From the NCBI RefSeq assembly GCF_001282115.1, contig NZ_LJBR01000029.1, forward strand, positions 27,039-91,038: 64,000 nucleotides of DNA, given 5' to 3'. This DNA comes from Streptomyces sp. NRRL B-24085 (GTDB lineage: Bacteria > Actinomycetota > Actinomycetes > Streptomycetales > Streptomycetaceae). Shown in pieces: positions 40,550 to 53,860 of the stretch. The position numbers and the translations under genes are program-made. Below the pieces are notes generated by a model that ran no database searches, was not told the origin of the DNA, and saw only the letters and a list, made by a program, of their open reading frames with translations. Each line of letters begins with the position of its first letter. Positions within the stretch are counted from its first letter, which is position 1.

Positions 40550-40567
40550 CTGTGCACACGGTCACAG
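40550..40567. promoter_or_regulatory. CRP-type operator upstream of the cyclase operon
   Basis: CTGTGCACACGGTCACAG: 5-bp arms CTGTG/CACAG form an 18-bp palindrome matching TGTGA-N6-TCACA (GTG-N8-CAC) with one mismatch. It lies 82 bp before the cyclase ATG and 44 bp after the CRP-like gene. The neighbouring regulator keeps the Arg-Glu-x3-Arg contacts that read this sequence. Confidence 0.6.
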
Positions 40568-40648
40568 TTCCTCCGTGTCATCGGTCCTTCGGCGCGCGCC
40601 GGGGTCGGGCCATCGTGCTGGGCACCAGCCCAGTCGCGAGAGGCAGCC

Positions 40649-41407
40649 ATGACCGACCCCGTGTACCGCACCATCCTGCTCTTCGACATTGAGCGGTTCG
40701 GCAAGCGTGACGACGTGGAGCAGGCCTATCTGCGCCGGATGCTCTACGACGTCGTCGATGCCACGCTCCTCGCCGCAGGCATCGACGAGACGTCCCGGCT
40801 TCGGGCGGACCGCGGTGACTCCGTCATGGAACTCATCGATACCCACGTCTCCGTGCCAGCCCTGGCCAAGACTCTGCTGAGCGAGACCCCGGCGCTCCTG
40901 CACAGCAAGAACCGGCTGGTCGCCGACAGCACACGGATGCGGTTGCGCACGGTGCTCTCCGCCGGCTATGTCGCCGTGGACGAACTCGGCGGCTGGGTGG
41001 GCCGTGACCTCAACCACGCCGTGCGCCTGCTGGACTCCGACCCGCTGAAGGCGGCGCTGAAGAACCGCGGCGACGACTGGGTGCTGTGTACGTCCGACAG
41101 CGTCTACCAGGGTGTCGTCAGCAACGGACACCTGGGGGTACGGCCGGAGGACTTCCACCGGATCACTGTGGAGACCAAGGAAGGGCCGACCGTCGCCTGG
41201 CTCCACGGCGCACCCACGGACCCCGCCCCGGACGCGCCCGCCGCCGACGCCCCCGCGGACTCCCCGCCCGGCGGCGGCCCGTTCGCCCAGCACAACGAGA
41301 CCCGCGTCAAGGGCGACCACTTCGGGCCCAGCGGTGGCACTAACGGCAACCTGACCTACGACTTCGGCTCATTCCCGCGAGGCGAGAGGCGGGGTGGGCG
41401 CCGATGA
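40649..41407 (+). CDS. Class III nucleotidyl-cyclase-like protein (Pycsar-type cyclase candidate)
   Basis: 252 residues. One cyclase homology domain at about 5-180: first metal Asp D13 in ILLFDIERFG, second metal Asp D57 in ADRGDSVMEL, and the transition-state pair N122/R126 in VGRDLNHAVRLL. By eye alignment, the adenine-selecting Lys and Asp positions are Ala53 and Gly115, so ATP specificity is not supported. After a Pro/Ala/Asp linker the C-terminus has GGTNGNLTYDFG, resembling a segment of the next gene product. ATG 40649 is preceded by GAGAGG. The stop overlaps the next start in ATGA. Function as a cCMP/cUMP synthase is inferred from the PycTM-type gene in the operon. Confidence 0.8.
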   Translation: MTDPVYRTILLFDIERFGKRDDVEQAYLRRMLYDVVDATLLAAGIDETSRLRADRGDSVMELIDTHVSVPALAKTLLSETPALLHSKNRLVADSTRMRLRTVLSAGYVAVDELGGWVGRDLNHAVRLLDSDPLKAALKNRGDDWVLCTSDSVYQGVVSNGHLGVRPEDFHRITVETKEGPTVAWLHGAPTDPAPDAPAADAPADSPPGGGPFAQHNETRVKGDHFGPSGGTNGNLTYDFGSFPRGERRGGRR

Positions 41408-43548
41408 GCCAGGAGGACGTGGCGCCCGCCTCCGCCGCCGACGCGGCCAAGCCGGACGGTGGGCAGAAGAAGCAGGACGACTCGGCGGAGTCCCAGGAAC
41501 GGCAGCGGCAGAAGGCCTGGAGCGCGCGCTCACACCTGATCGACCACGGCCCGGCCTTCGTCCTCCCGCTGGCCCGCACCGACGCCAGGAGGGACCTGTT
41601 CGGCGTCACCGGCGGTGTGGTCAAGGGCGATGTGAACTACCACTTCGGGTCGGAACCGAAGCAGGTCGAGCACCTCTCCGGGGAGATCCCACGGGAACAG
41701 GTCGAGGCGTTGGCAGATGTCTTCCACGACTGCCCCAGCTTTGACGAGGCGCTCGACCGGCTGCGCAGCGACCGGGTCGTCATCCTCTCCGGCGGCCGCG
41801 ACACCGGCCGGCGCACGGCAGCGCTGATGCTACTGCTACGCATGGAGGCAGGGCGGATGCGCCACCTCGACCCGCCGGCCTCGCTCGCCGTCCTGCTGGA
41901 GCAGCTGGACGACGCGACCGGACACGTCCTGCTGAATCTGGCCACCAGCCGCAGCCATCCACTGCGCGAGCCGCACCTGCTGGGTCTGCGTGAGCGACTC
42001 AAGCGCAACGGCGGCTACCTGGTGATCACTGTCGAGCCGTCGGCCGCTCTGGAGGACGTCCCGTTCGTACGCTGGGAGCCGCCGCCGCCCGAGGACATAC
42101 TGCGCTCCCACGTCACCCCGCACACCGGGCCGGACGCGTGGCAGGAACTGTGCGCGCTGACGCCCGTGACGAAGTTCCTGGCCCGGCAGCAACAGCCGGG
42201 AGCGATCGAGGAGTTCGCACGCCACCTCGTCTCCTACCACCGCGGGGAGTCGGACGCGGAGAAGCTCGCCGCCTTCGGTGAGGAGGCCCTGACCACCCAG
42301 GTCGGCCGCTGGCTCACCGACGAGCAGCGCCCGACCTCGCTGCACGACAAGGCCTTCCTCATCGCGCTCGCCGTCTTCGACAAGGCTCCGTACGCGGTGA
42401 CCGCCGAACTCGCCGATCTGCTCTACGTACAGCTCCAGGAAACGGCCAACCCCCGAGTGGCGCCCGAGATCCCGGTCTTCGCCGACTCCCGTGAGGAACG
42501 GCTGCGGCGCGCCCAGGCCCGCGGGTACTGGGACACCGAGGTCACCGAGTGGGGACCCCTCGTCGGCCAGTACTTCGCCGCCTTCCGCGACGAACGCATG
42601 GCCCCGCTCCTGCTGGCGGAGGTGTGGAACCTCCGCCCGTCCGCCCGGCCGGCCCTCGTCGAGTGGATCCGTGACCTCGCCGAGGACGGCCGCCCCCTGG
42701 TCCGGACGCGGGCCGCCTCCGCCACCGCCCTGCTCGCCACCGCCGACCTGTCCTCGACCATGGCGCTCCTCGTGGAGCCCTGGGCGGACGACGACGACTT
42801 CAACTCCTGGCTGACGGCGGCCAACACCCTCACCATGGCCCAGCTGCTGGAGGTGCCCGCCGTCTTCCGCATCCTGCACGACTGGTGCACCGGCGAGTAC
42901 GAGGGCCGCCGCTGGACGGCCGTACGCGCCTACGGCCTGCTGGGACCGGTGCACTACGAGCACGCCCTGAACGCCCTGCTGGACGCCATCCGGGGGCAGC
43001 GGCGCCCGGAGGACCAAGAGGGCGACGAGGACGACGCCAAGGCCTATGAGGACTACCTGGAGGAAGAGGAGCAACAGTTCGCGGACGCCTTGGAACTGCT
43101 GCTCCTCGCCCTGCGCGAACCCGTGCTGCGCGTGCTCGCCGAACGTCTTCCCAGCGACCGCAGGGTGCGTACGTACGCATTGCGGGCCTTCCTCCAGGCG
43201 TGCCGGCAGACCGACGGGCCCGAGGACCGCCCACTCGTCCTGGACTGGTACGCACAGGCCGCTGCCGCGGTCGACGGCACAGAGGCACGCCACCTCGTCA
43301 CGTTCTGGCAGGCCGCGCTAGGGGACCGGGAGCTCACGGCGCAGGCGTTGCGAATCCTGCGCGGCTGGGTCCTCATTGCCGACCGGGACCCCGAGTCGGA
43401 AGCGGCGCTCACCTCGCTGCTGCCCGCCCTTGTGACGACGTCCGCCGACCACCACCGCGTGAGCCACCTGCTCCGCGCGGTCCGGGACGCCAGGAAACCC
43501 CCCTCACCAGCGGCCGAACGGCTGCTGGCGCGCATCTCCGGCGATTGA
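41404..43548 (+). CDS. Large protein with degenerate P-loop and HEAT-like helical repeats
   Basis: 714 residues. A charged N-terminus; a short beta motif VKGDVNYHFGS at 73-83; a nucleotide-binding-like region with RVVILSGGRDTGRRTAALML (124-143), a Walker A form in which the lysine is replaced by arginine (G130-x4-G135-R-R-T); no clear Walker B aspartate; then from about 320 to the end a helical solenoid resembling HEAT repeats with an acidic insert (EGDEDDAKAYEDYLEEEEQQ). This resembles STAND-like sensors/scaffolds with an inactive NTPase module. It overlaps the cyclase gene in ATGA, so the two are probably made together. Specific function unknown. Confidence 0.75.
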   Translation: MSQEDVAPASAADAAKPDGGQKKQDDSAESQERQRQKAWSARSHLIDHGPAFVLPLARTDARRDLFGVTGGVVKGDVNYHFGSEPKQVEHLSGEIPREQVEALADVFHDCPSFDEALDRLRSDRVVILSGGRDTGRRTAALMLLLRMEAGRMRHLDPPASLAVLLEQLDDATGHVLLNLATSRSHPLREPHLLGLRERLKRNGGYLVITVEPSAALEDVPFVRWEPPPPEDILRSHVTPHTGPDAWQELCALTPVTKFLARQQQPGAIEEFARHLVSYHRGESDAEKLAAFGEEALTTQVGRWLTDEQRPTSLHDKAFLIALAVFDKAPYAVTAELADLLYVQLQETANPRVAPEIPVFADSREERLRRAQARGYWDTEVTEWGPLVGQYFAAFRDERMAPLLLAEVWNLRPSARPALVEWIRDLAEDGRPLVRTRAASATALLATADLSSTMALLVEPWADDDDFNSWLTAANTLTMAQLLEVPAVFRILHDWCTGEYEGRRWTAVRAYGLLGPVHYEHALNALLDAIRGQRRPEDQEGDEDDAKAYEDYLEEEEQQFADALELLLLALREPVLRVLAERLPSDRRVRTYALRAFLQACRQTDGPEDRPLVLDWYAQAAAAVDGTEARHLVTFWQAALGDRELTAQALRILRGWVLIADRDPESEAALTSLLPALVTTSADHHRVSHLLRAVRDARKPPSPAAERLLARISGD

Positions 43549-43557
43549 GAGAGGCCC

Positions 43558-44628
43558 ATGACGGAACACACCGACCCACGATCCGAACGGCCGGAAGACG
43601 ACAGGGACCTGCCGCGCACCGGCGTACAAGCGGAGCAGAAGGAGGGCCTTGACTGGTTCGCACAGCGACCCGGGGCGCCGTTCACGCCCCGCCCTGACGC
43701 GGACCCCGTCCACACCGTCTGGCACCTGTCGCGATACCGGTTCGGCAGCCGGCGCTACGCGGGACGTCTCGACCACGCGCTGGTCCTGGTCACCCAGCAG
43801 GGGACGTACAAGACGTTCATGCCGCCCAAGCGCCCCACATCGGTCTGGGGCTACGTCACGGTGTACGAGGTGGACACGGACTCCCATGCCTTCCAGCTGA
43901 ATGTGCCCCTGCCCAGCCGGATCGACAGCTTCGAGTTCGAGGCCACTGCCGACATCAGCTGGCGCGTGATCGATCCGGAGTCGTTCGTGCGCAGCCAGCA
44001 GCATGACGTGCCCGCCCTGCTCACCCGCAGGCTGCTGCCGGTCATGCGGGCGGCCGGACGCGGGCATCACATCGAGGCGAGCGCCGACGCCGAGGAGGCC
44101 GTGCAGCGGGCCGTCGACGCGGCCCCGCAGATCGGCACCGCGGAGGGCCTGGAGGTTGGTTGCTCGGTCCGGCTTCGACGCGACGCCACGGAGCGCGTCC
44201 ACCAGAGCAGGCTGCGCACGGCCCGTCACGAGGAGGAGGCCGCCGAACCGGAGCATCGCGCCTCGATGCGCCGCGAGGAGTACGAGGCGAAGCGGACAGC
44301 CGCGAAGATCGAGTTCTACGAACGCCACCTGGCCAGGGGCGGTACAGCCGCGCTCGCCCTGCACCTGGCGGTGCACCCCGAGGACACCAACATGGTCCTC
44401 CAGCACCTCCACACCGAGCAGGCCGAGCTGGTACGGACTCAGCTGCACCTGATCGACCAGGCGCTGGACGGCAAACGGCTGGAGGACTACCACCTCGAAA
44501 AGCCCCACGAGCTCATCGCCGAACGGATGATGGCCATCCTGCGGGCCACAGGAGCCTCCGCCGCCGGTGAACCCCCGCCCGCCTACCCGGAGCTGCCGCG
44601 CGAGCGCCACCCGGACGACGGCCCATGA
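43558..44628 (+). CDS. SPFH (band 7/stomatin)-like protein
   Basis: 356 residues without a membrane segment. A beta-rich region at about 65-140 (TVYEVDTDSHAFQLNVPLPS; FEFEATADISWRVIDPESFV) reads like an SPFH domain; a helical part follows, then a charged coiled coil at about 205-262. SPFH proteins form ring-shaped scaffolds on membranes, often with proteases. ATG lies 9 bp after the preceding stop with GAGAGAGG; the stop overlaps the next gene in ATGA. The SPFH assignment is by eye and of moderate certainty. Confidence 0.65.
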   Translation: MTEHTDPRSERPEDDRDLPRTGVQAEQKEGLDWFAQRPGAPFTPRPDADPVHTVWHLSRYRFGSRRYAGRLDHALVLVTQQGTYKTFMPPKRPTSVWGYVTVYEVDTDSHAFQLNVPLPSRIDSFEFEATADISWRVIDPESFVRSQQHDVPALLTRRLLPVMRAAGRGHHIEASADAEEAVQRAVDAAPQIGTAEGLEVGCSVRLRRDATERVHQSRLRTARHEEEAAEPEHRASMRREEYEAKRTAAKIEFYERHLARGGTAALALHLAVHPEDTNMVLQHLHTEQAELVRTQLHLIDQALDGKRLEDYHLEKPHELIAERMMAILRATGASAAGEPPPAYPELPRERHPDDGP

Positions 44629-45134
44629 CCCGGGCCCCGCGCAGCCCACGCCCGCGGGCCGACGTCCACCTGCTCGCCGAACTTCGCAGCGAGATCGCGC
44701 GTGCCGACGCCAAGGCCACGGTCCTGGTGGGGATGCTCGGCGTGACGGCGGGCGTGCTGAGCGCCCTCCTGATCAACCTGCGCTGGTCCCCCGCCCGCCT
44801 GTCGGTGCCGGCCGCCCTGCTGTGGTGGTCGGGAAGCGCGCTGCTCGTCACCTCGCTCGTCGCCCTGCTCCTGGCCGTGACACCCCGCTACGGCAGAAAC
44901 CACTGGGCGCCGGGCCGCCCGCTCACCTACTTCGACGACATCAACCGCGCCGTCCGCGCCGGCCTGCTCGCCGCCGCCCTGGCGGACACCGAACGCTCGC
45001 CCGCCCGGGCGCTGCGCACCGCCCTCGCCGAAAACAGTCGTATCGCCGCTCGCAAGCACTTCTGGATCCGGACCGGACTGATCGCCTTCGGCGGCTCTAC
45101 GGTCCTGCTCCCCATGTCGCTGCTCGTCGCCTGA
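44625..45134 (+). CDS. PycTM-like three-TM effector (Pycsar effector family)
   Basis: 169 residues. An N-terminal helix ending ELRSEIARADAKATVL leads into TM1 (about 31-51), then TM2 (62-86), an amphipathic cytoplasmic region (about 100-145) and TM3 at the C-terminus (146-168). The EIARADAKA-plus-TM hairpin layout is that of PycTM proteins (formerly DUF5706), which in Pycsar systems respond to cCMP or cUMP by impairing the inner membrane. Start overlaps the SPFH-like stop in ATGA. It is separated from the cyclase gene by two others, unlike minimal two-gene Pycsar loci. Confidence 0.75.
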   Translation: MTRAPRSPRPRADVHLLAELRSEIARADAKATVLVGMLGVTAGVLSALLINLRWSPARLSVPAALLWWSGSALLVTSLVALLLAVTPRYGRNHWAPGRPLTYFDDINRAVRAGLLAAALADTERSPARALRTALAENSRIAARKHFWIRTGLIAFGGSTVLLPMSLLVA

Positions 45135-45161
45135 GAACGTCCCCGCCCGGAAGGAAGCGCC

Positions 45162-46136
45162 ATGTCCCTGAACCACGAACCCGAGGAACGCGAGGAACCC
45201 CGGAAATGCCGGAAACCGGACGAGGAGCTGCCGTTCCGCTCCGGCCGCGTCCACATATCCACCCGCCGACGGGGCGCGGACATCACCGCCCTCGGCCATC
45301 TGGCGCTCCACCTCCCCCACGGGCTCGCCAGCCTGGCCGTCGTCTTCCTGGCGTCGTACGTCGTCGGGCTCGTGAGCGGCCTTCCCTGGTGGGTCCCGTT
45401 CGGCTGCTGGGCGCTCAGCGGAGCCCTAGTCTTCAGCAAGCCCTGCGAACGCCTCCTGGCCCGGTGGCTCTTCCGGCTGCGCTACCCCGCCCCGGAGGAG
45501 GAGAGGAAACTCCATCCCGTCTGGCGGGAGGTCGCGGGCCGGGCCGGAGTCGATGCGCACGCGTACCAGCTCTGGGTGGAGAACAGCTCCGACATCAACG
45601 CCCTGGCGGCAGCCGGCCACATCGTCAGCGTCACCAGCCATTCGCTGAAGGAGCTCACCCCGGCCCAGCTCGGCGGCGTCCTCGCCCACGAACTGGGCCA
45701 TCACACTCGAGGGCACGCGTGGGCGTCTCTGCTCTCCCTCTGGTACGCACTGCCCGCCCGGGTCGCCTGGCGTCTGCTGCTCAAACTCGCCTCGCGGGTC
45801 AAGCGACTCTCCGCGAACGCAGCGACCCTCACGATCATCGTCGCGGCGGTTGTCGTCCTCGCGTTGGCGACCGCGACATACGGCCTGATCTTCCTTCCGC
45901 TGGCCACGCCGTATCTGGTGGCCGCTGTCTCCCGGCGCGCCGAACTACGCGCGGACGAGCACGCCGCGGGTCTCGGATTCGCCGCGCATCTGCTGGAGGT
46001 GCTGCGTGCGGAGCATGACCGCATGGAGTCACGGCACACCGCCCGGGAGGGCCTGATGCTGCGCCTGCTCGACTCCCATCCCGATGTCCATACGCGGATG
46101 CACCACCTGCGGGCCTATGTGGAACGCGGGCGCTGA
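45162..46136 (+). CDS. M48-family membrane metalloprotease
   Basis: 324 residues. Two membrane segments at about 44-90, then the catalytic domain with zinc motif HELGH (176-180) in LAHELGHHTRGH and the third ligand E261 in RRAELRADEHAAGLG; more membrane segments at about 222-255. HtpX/Ste24-type enzymes cut membrane or misfolded proteins with the active site facing the cytoplasm. Strong GGAAGGAAG site before the ATG. Last gene of the cassette, followed by a hairpin. A role in processing the effector or clearing damaged membrane proteins is inferred only. Confidence 0.9.
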   Translation: MSLNHEPEEREEPRKCRKPDEELPFRSGRVHISTRRRGADITALGHLALHLPHGLASLAVVFLASYVVGLVSGLPWWVPFGCWALSGALVFSKPCERLLARWLFRLRYPAPEEERKLHPVWREVAGRAGVDAHAYQLWVENSSDINALAAAGHIVSVTSHSLKELTPAQLGGVLAHELGHHTRGHAWASLLSLWYALPARVAWRLLLKLASRVKRLSANAATLTIIVAAVVVLALATATYGLIFLPLATPYLVAAVSRRAELRADEHAAGLGFAAHLLEVLRAEHDRMESRHTAREGLMLRLLDSHPDVHTRMHHLRAYVERGR

Positions 46137-46141
46137 CACGC

Positions 46142-46177
46142 CGAAGGGCGGCCACCCCAAAGGGTGACCGCCCTTCG
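46142..46177. terminator. Bidirectional terminator between the cassette and rpoC
   Basis: A 16-bp stem (46142-46157 with 46162-46177, one C-A mismatch) and a CAAA loop lie between the converging M48 protease and rpoC stops. Confidence 0.85.
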
Positions 46178-46190
46178 ACAAACGACCCGC

Positions 46191-50090
<3,900 letters not shown>

Positions 50091-50190
50091 TATGCGTCAA
50101 TCCCTCTCAGGGTTGTAAGTCTTGGGGTCTGATACGGGGGTCCTGGGGCCGGCCGGAGGTTCCTCACCAGGTCCTCCGGCCGGACTCCCG

Positions 50191-53100
50191 TCAGACCTCT
50201 TCGACGCTGCTCGGCTCGCGCCGGGACAGGTCGATGCCGAGCTCCTCCGCCGCGCGGAAGACGTCCTCGTCGGTGTCACGCATTTCGATGGACATACCGT
50301 CGCTGGACAGCACCTCCACGTTCAGGCAGAGAGACTGCATCTCCTTGATGAGCACCTTGAAGGACTCGGGGATGCCGGGCTCGGGGATGTTCTCGCCCTT
50401 GACGATGGCCTCGTAGACCTTCACGCGGCCGGTGACGTCGTCGGACTTGATGGTCAGCAGCTCCTGGAGGGCGTACGCGGCGCCGTATGCCTCCAGCGCC
50501 CACACCTCCATCTCACCGAACCGCTGGCCACCGAACTGGGCCTTACCACCCAGCGGCTGCTGGGTGATCATCGAGTACGGACCGGTCGAGCGGGCGTGCA
50601 GCTTGTCGTCGACCAGGTGGTGCAGCTTGAGGATGTACATGTACCCGATCGAGATCGGGTCCGGGAACGGCTCACCGGAGCGGCCGTCGAACAGCCTCGC
50701 CTTACCGGTCGGCTGCACCATGCGCTCGCCGTCCCGGTTCGGGATGGTGTGCTGGAGCAGACCCGCCAGCTCGTCCTCACGGGCACCGTCGAAGACCGGG
50801 GTCGCGACGTTGGTGCCGGGGGCGACGGAGTCGGCGCCGATCGCCTGGAGGCGCTGCGCCCAGTCCTCGGCGAGGCCGGAGACGTCCCAGCCGCGGCTGG
50901 CGAGCCAGCCGAGGTGGATCTCCAGGACCTGTCCCGGGTTCATTCGGGACGGCACACCCAGCGGGTTGAGGATGATGTCGACCGGGGTCCCGTCCTCGAG
51001 GAACGGCATGTCCTCGATGGGCAGGATCTTGGAGATGACACCCTTGTTGCCGTGCCGGCCGGCGAGCTTGTCGCCGTCGGTGATCTTGCGCTTCTGCGCC
51101 ACGTACACGCGCACCAGCTGGTTCACACCGGGGGGAAGCTCGTCGCCCTCCTCGCGGTCGAAGACGCGGACGCCGATGACCTTGCCGGTCTCGCCGTGCG
51201 GCACCTTCAGCGAGGTGTCACGGACCTCACGGGCCTTCTCACCGAAGATCGCGCGCAGCAGACGCTCCTCGGGCGTCAGCTCGGTCTCACCCTTGGGCGT
51301 GACCTTGCCGACGAGGATGTCACCGGCGATGACCTCGGCACCGATACGGATGATGCCGCGCTCGTCGAGGTCGGCGAGGACCTCCTCGGAGACGTTCGGG
51401 ATGTCCCGGGTGATCTCCTCGGGGCCGAGCTTGGTGTCACGGGCGTCGACCTCGTGCTCCTCGATGTGGATCGAGGAGAGGACGTCGTCCTGCACGAGGC
51501 GCTGCGACAGGATGATCGCGTCCTCGTAGTTGTGACCCTCCCACGGCATGAACGCGACCAGCAGGTTCTTGCCGAGCGCCATCTCGCCGTTCTGGGTGGC
51601 CGGACCGTCGGCCAGGACCTGGCCCTCGATGATCCGGTCGCCCTCGTTGACGATGACCTTCTGGTTGACCGAGGTGCCCTGGTTGGAGCGGGCGAACTTG
51701 GCCAGCCGGTAGGTGATGTAGGTGCCGTCGTCGTTGGCGGTGGTGATGTAGTCCGCGGAGACCTCCTGGACCACACCCGCCTTCTCCGCCTTGACCACGT
51801 CGCCGGCGTCGACGGCGGAGCGGTACTCCATGCCGGTGCCGACGAGCGGGGACTCGGACTTAATCAGCGGCACGGCCTGGCGCATCATGTTCGCGCCCAT
51901 GAGGGCACGGTTGGCGTCGTCGTGCTCGAGGAACGGGATCATGGCGGTCGCGACCGACACCATCTGGCGCGGCGAGACGTCCATGTAGTCGACGTCGTCC
52001 CCGGGGACGTAGTCGACCTCGCCGCCACGACGGCGGACCAGGACCCGGGCCTCCTCGAACCGCATGTCGTCGTTGAGCGTGGCGTTGGCCTGCGCGATGA
52101 CGAAGCGGTCCTCCTCGTCGGCCGTCAGGTAGTCCACCTCGTCGGTGACCTGGCCGTCGACGACCTTGCGGTACGGCGTCTCCACGAAACCGAACGCGTT
52201 GACGCGGCCGTAGGAGGCGAGCGAACCGATCAGACCGATGTTCGGGCCTTCGGGCGTCTCGATCGGGCACATACGGCCGTAGTGCGACGGGTGCACGTCA
52301 CGGACCTCGAAGCCGGCCCGCTCACGGGAGAGACCACCCGGGCCAAGAGCCGACAGACGGCGCTTGTGGGTGAGACCCGAGAGCGGGTTGTTCTGGTCCA
52401 TGAACTGCGACAGCTGGCTGGTGCCGAAGAACTCCTTGATGGAGGCGACGACCGGCCGGATGTTGATCAGGGTCTGCGGCGTGATCGCCTCGACGTCCTG
52501 GGTCGTCATGCGCTCGCGGACGACGCGCTCCATACGAGCCAGACCCGTGCGGACCTGGTTCTGGATGAGCTCGCCGACGCTGCGCAGACGACGGTTGCCG
52601 AAGTGGTCGATGTCGTCGGTCTCGACGACGATCGTGGTGCCGCTGTCACCGGTGGTCTCGGTCTCGCCCGCGTGCAGCTTCACCAGGTACTTGATCGTCG
52701 AGATGATGTCCTCGACGGTCAGGATGCCCGCGTCCAGCGGAGCGTCCGCACCCAGCTTCTTGTTGACCTTGTAGCGGCCGACCTTGGCGAGGTCGTAGCG
52801 CTTGGGGTTGAAGTAGAGGTTCTCCAGAAGGGTCTGGGCGGCCTCACGCGTGGGCGGCTCGCCCGGACGCAGCTTGCGGTAGATGTCGAGCAGCGCGTCG
52901 TCCTGGCCCTGGGTGTGGTCCTTCTCCAGGGTGGCGCGCATCGACTCGTACTCGCCGAACTCCTCGAGGATCTGCTCGGTCGTCCAACCGAGAGCCTTGA
53001 GCAGGACGGTCACGGACTGCTTGCGCTTGCGGTCGATGCGGACACCGACCATGTCGCGCTTGTCGATCTCCATCTCCAGCCAGGCACCCCGGGACGGGAT

Positions 53101-53676
53101 GATCTTGGCGGAGAAGATGTCCTTGTCGGACGTCTTGTCGATGGAGGAGTCGAAGTAGACGCCCGGCGAGCGGACGAGCTGGGACACCACGACACGCTCG
53201 GTGCCGTTGATGACGAAGGTGCCCTTGTTGGTCATGAGCGGGAAGTCGCCCATGAAGACCGTCTGGGACTTGATCTCGCCGGTCTCGTTGTTGGTGAACT
53301 CCGCCGTCACGAAGAGCGGGGCGGCGTACGTGAAGTCGCGCTCCTTGCACTCGTCGATGCTGTTCTTCGGCGGTTCGAAGCGGTGGTCGCGGAACGTCAG
53401 CGACATCGACCCGGAGAAGTCCTCGATCGGGGAGATCTCCTCGAAGATCTCCTCCAGACCGGACTTGGTGGGGACGTCCTGACCGGACTCCAGAGCCTCC
53501 TCGACCCGACTCTGCCAGGCGGTGTTCCCGAGCAGCCAGTCAAAGCTCTCGGTCTGCAGCGCGAGCAGGTTGGGAACCTCGAGAGGCTCCTTGATCTTTG
53601 CAAAGGAGATGCGCAGCGGGGCGGTGCTGGCGCCGTTGTTCGTATTCGCGGTCGAGGCAGTGCGCGAGGCGGCCAA
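50191..53676 (-). CDS. rpoB: RNA polymerase beta subunit
   Basis: 1161 residues from the TTG at 53674-53676 ([15 protein letters not shown]), which has GGAAGGACC upstream and gives the length usual in Streptomyces; more upstream starts lack similarity. The rifampicin-binding region is wild type at the common positions ([23 protein letters not shown]). Transcribed with rpoC. Confidence 0.99.
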   Translation of the reverse strand: MAASRTASTANTNNGASTAPLRISFAKIKEPLEVPNLLALQTESFDWLLGNTAWQSRVEEALESGQDVPTKSGLEEIFEEISPIEDFSGSMSLTFRDHRFEPPKNSIDECKERDFTYAAPLFVTAEFTNNETGEIKSQTVFMGDFPLMTNKGTFVINGTERVVVSQLVRSPGVYFDSSIDKTSDKDIFSAKIIPSRGAWLEMEIDKRDMVGVRIDRKRKQSVTVLLKALGWTTEQILEEFGEYESMRATLEKDHTQGQDDALLDIYRKLRPGEPPTREAAQTLLENLYFNPKRYDLAKVGRYKVNKKLGADAPLDAGILTVEDIISTIKYLVKLHAGETETTGDSGTTIVVETDDIDHFGNRRLRSVGELIQNQVRTGLARMERVVRERMTTQDVEAITPQTLINIRPVVASIKEFFGTSQLSQFMDQNNPLSGLTHKRRLSALGPGGLSRERAGFEVRDVHPSHYGRMCPIETPEGPNIGLIGSLASYGRVNAFGFVETPYRKVVDGQVTDEVDYLTADEEDRFVIAQANATLNDDMRFEEARVLVRRRGGEVDYVPGDDVDYMDVSPRQMVSVATAMIPFLEHDDANRALMGANMMRQAVPLIKSESPLVGTGMEYRSAVDAGDVVKAEKAGVVQEVSADYITTANDDGTYITYRLAKFARSNQGTSVNQKVIVNEGDRIIEGQVLADGPATQNGEMALGKNLLVAFMPWEGHNYEDAIILSQRLVQDDVLSSIHIEEHEVDARDTKLGPEEITRDIPNVSEEVLADLDERGIIRIGAEVIAGDILVGKVTPKGETELTPEERLLRAIFGEKAREVRDTSLKVPHGETGKVIGVRVFDREEGDELPPGVNQLVRVYVAQKRKITDGDKLAGRHGNKGVISKILPIEDMPFLEDGTPVDIILNPLGVPSRMNPGQVLEIHLGWLASRGWDVSGLAEDWAQRLQAIGADSVAPGTNVATPVFDGAREDELAGLLQHTIPNRDGERMVQPTGKARLFDGRSGEPFPDPISIGYMYILKLHHLVDDKLHARSTGPYSMITQQPLGGKAQFGGQRFGEMEVWALEAYGAAYALQELLTIKSDDVTGRVKVYEAIVKGENIPEPGIPESFKVLIKEMQSLCLNVEVLSSDGMSIEMRDTDEDVFRAAEELGIDLSRREPSSVEEV

Positions 53677-53860
53677 GAGGGGGTCCTTCCGAGGGCTCGG
53701 ACTCACTACGCGCTCCCCGGGCCCTCCTCCGCGGCACAGAGGACAGGTCTCTCCGATTTGGCCAAAGGGCCAGCTCAGAGACGGTCCGGTCATCGATGCT
53801 GAGGCGAGGGCAGACCCCTGGTGACGGGCAGGGGACAGCTAACAGGCAGCGCAAAGGGTC

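Noticed and set aside
51700..52500. Possible rifampicin-resistance changes in rpoB
   Set aside because: The usual positions (Asp in FMDQN, His in LTHKRR, Ser in RLSALG) are wild type.
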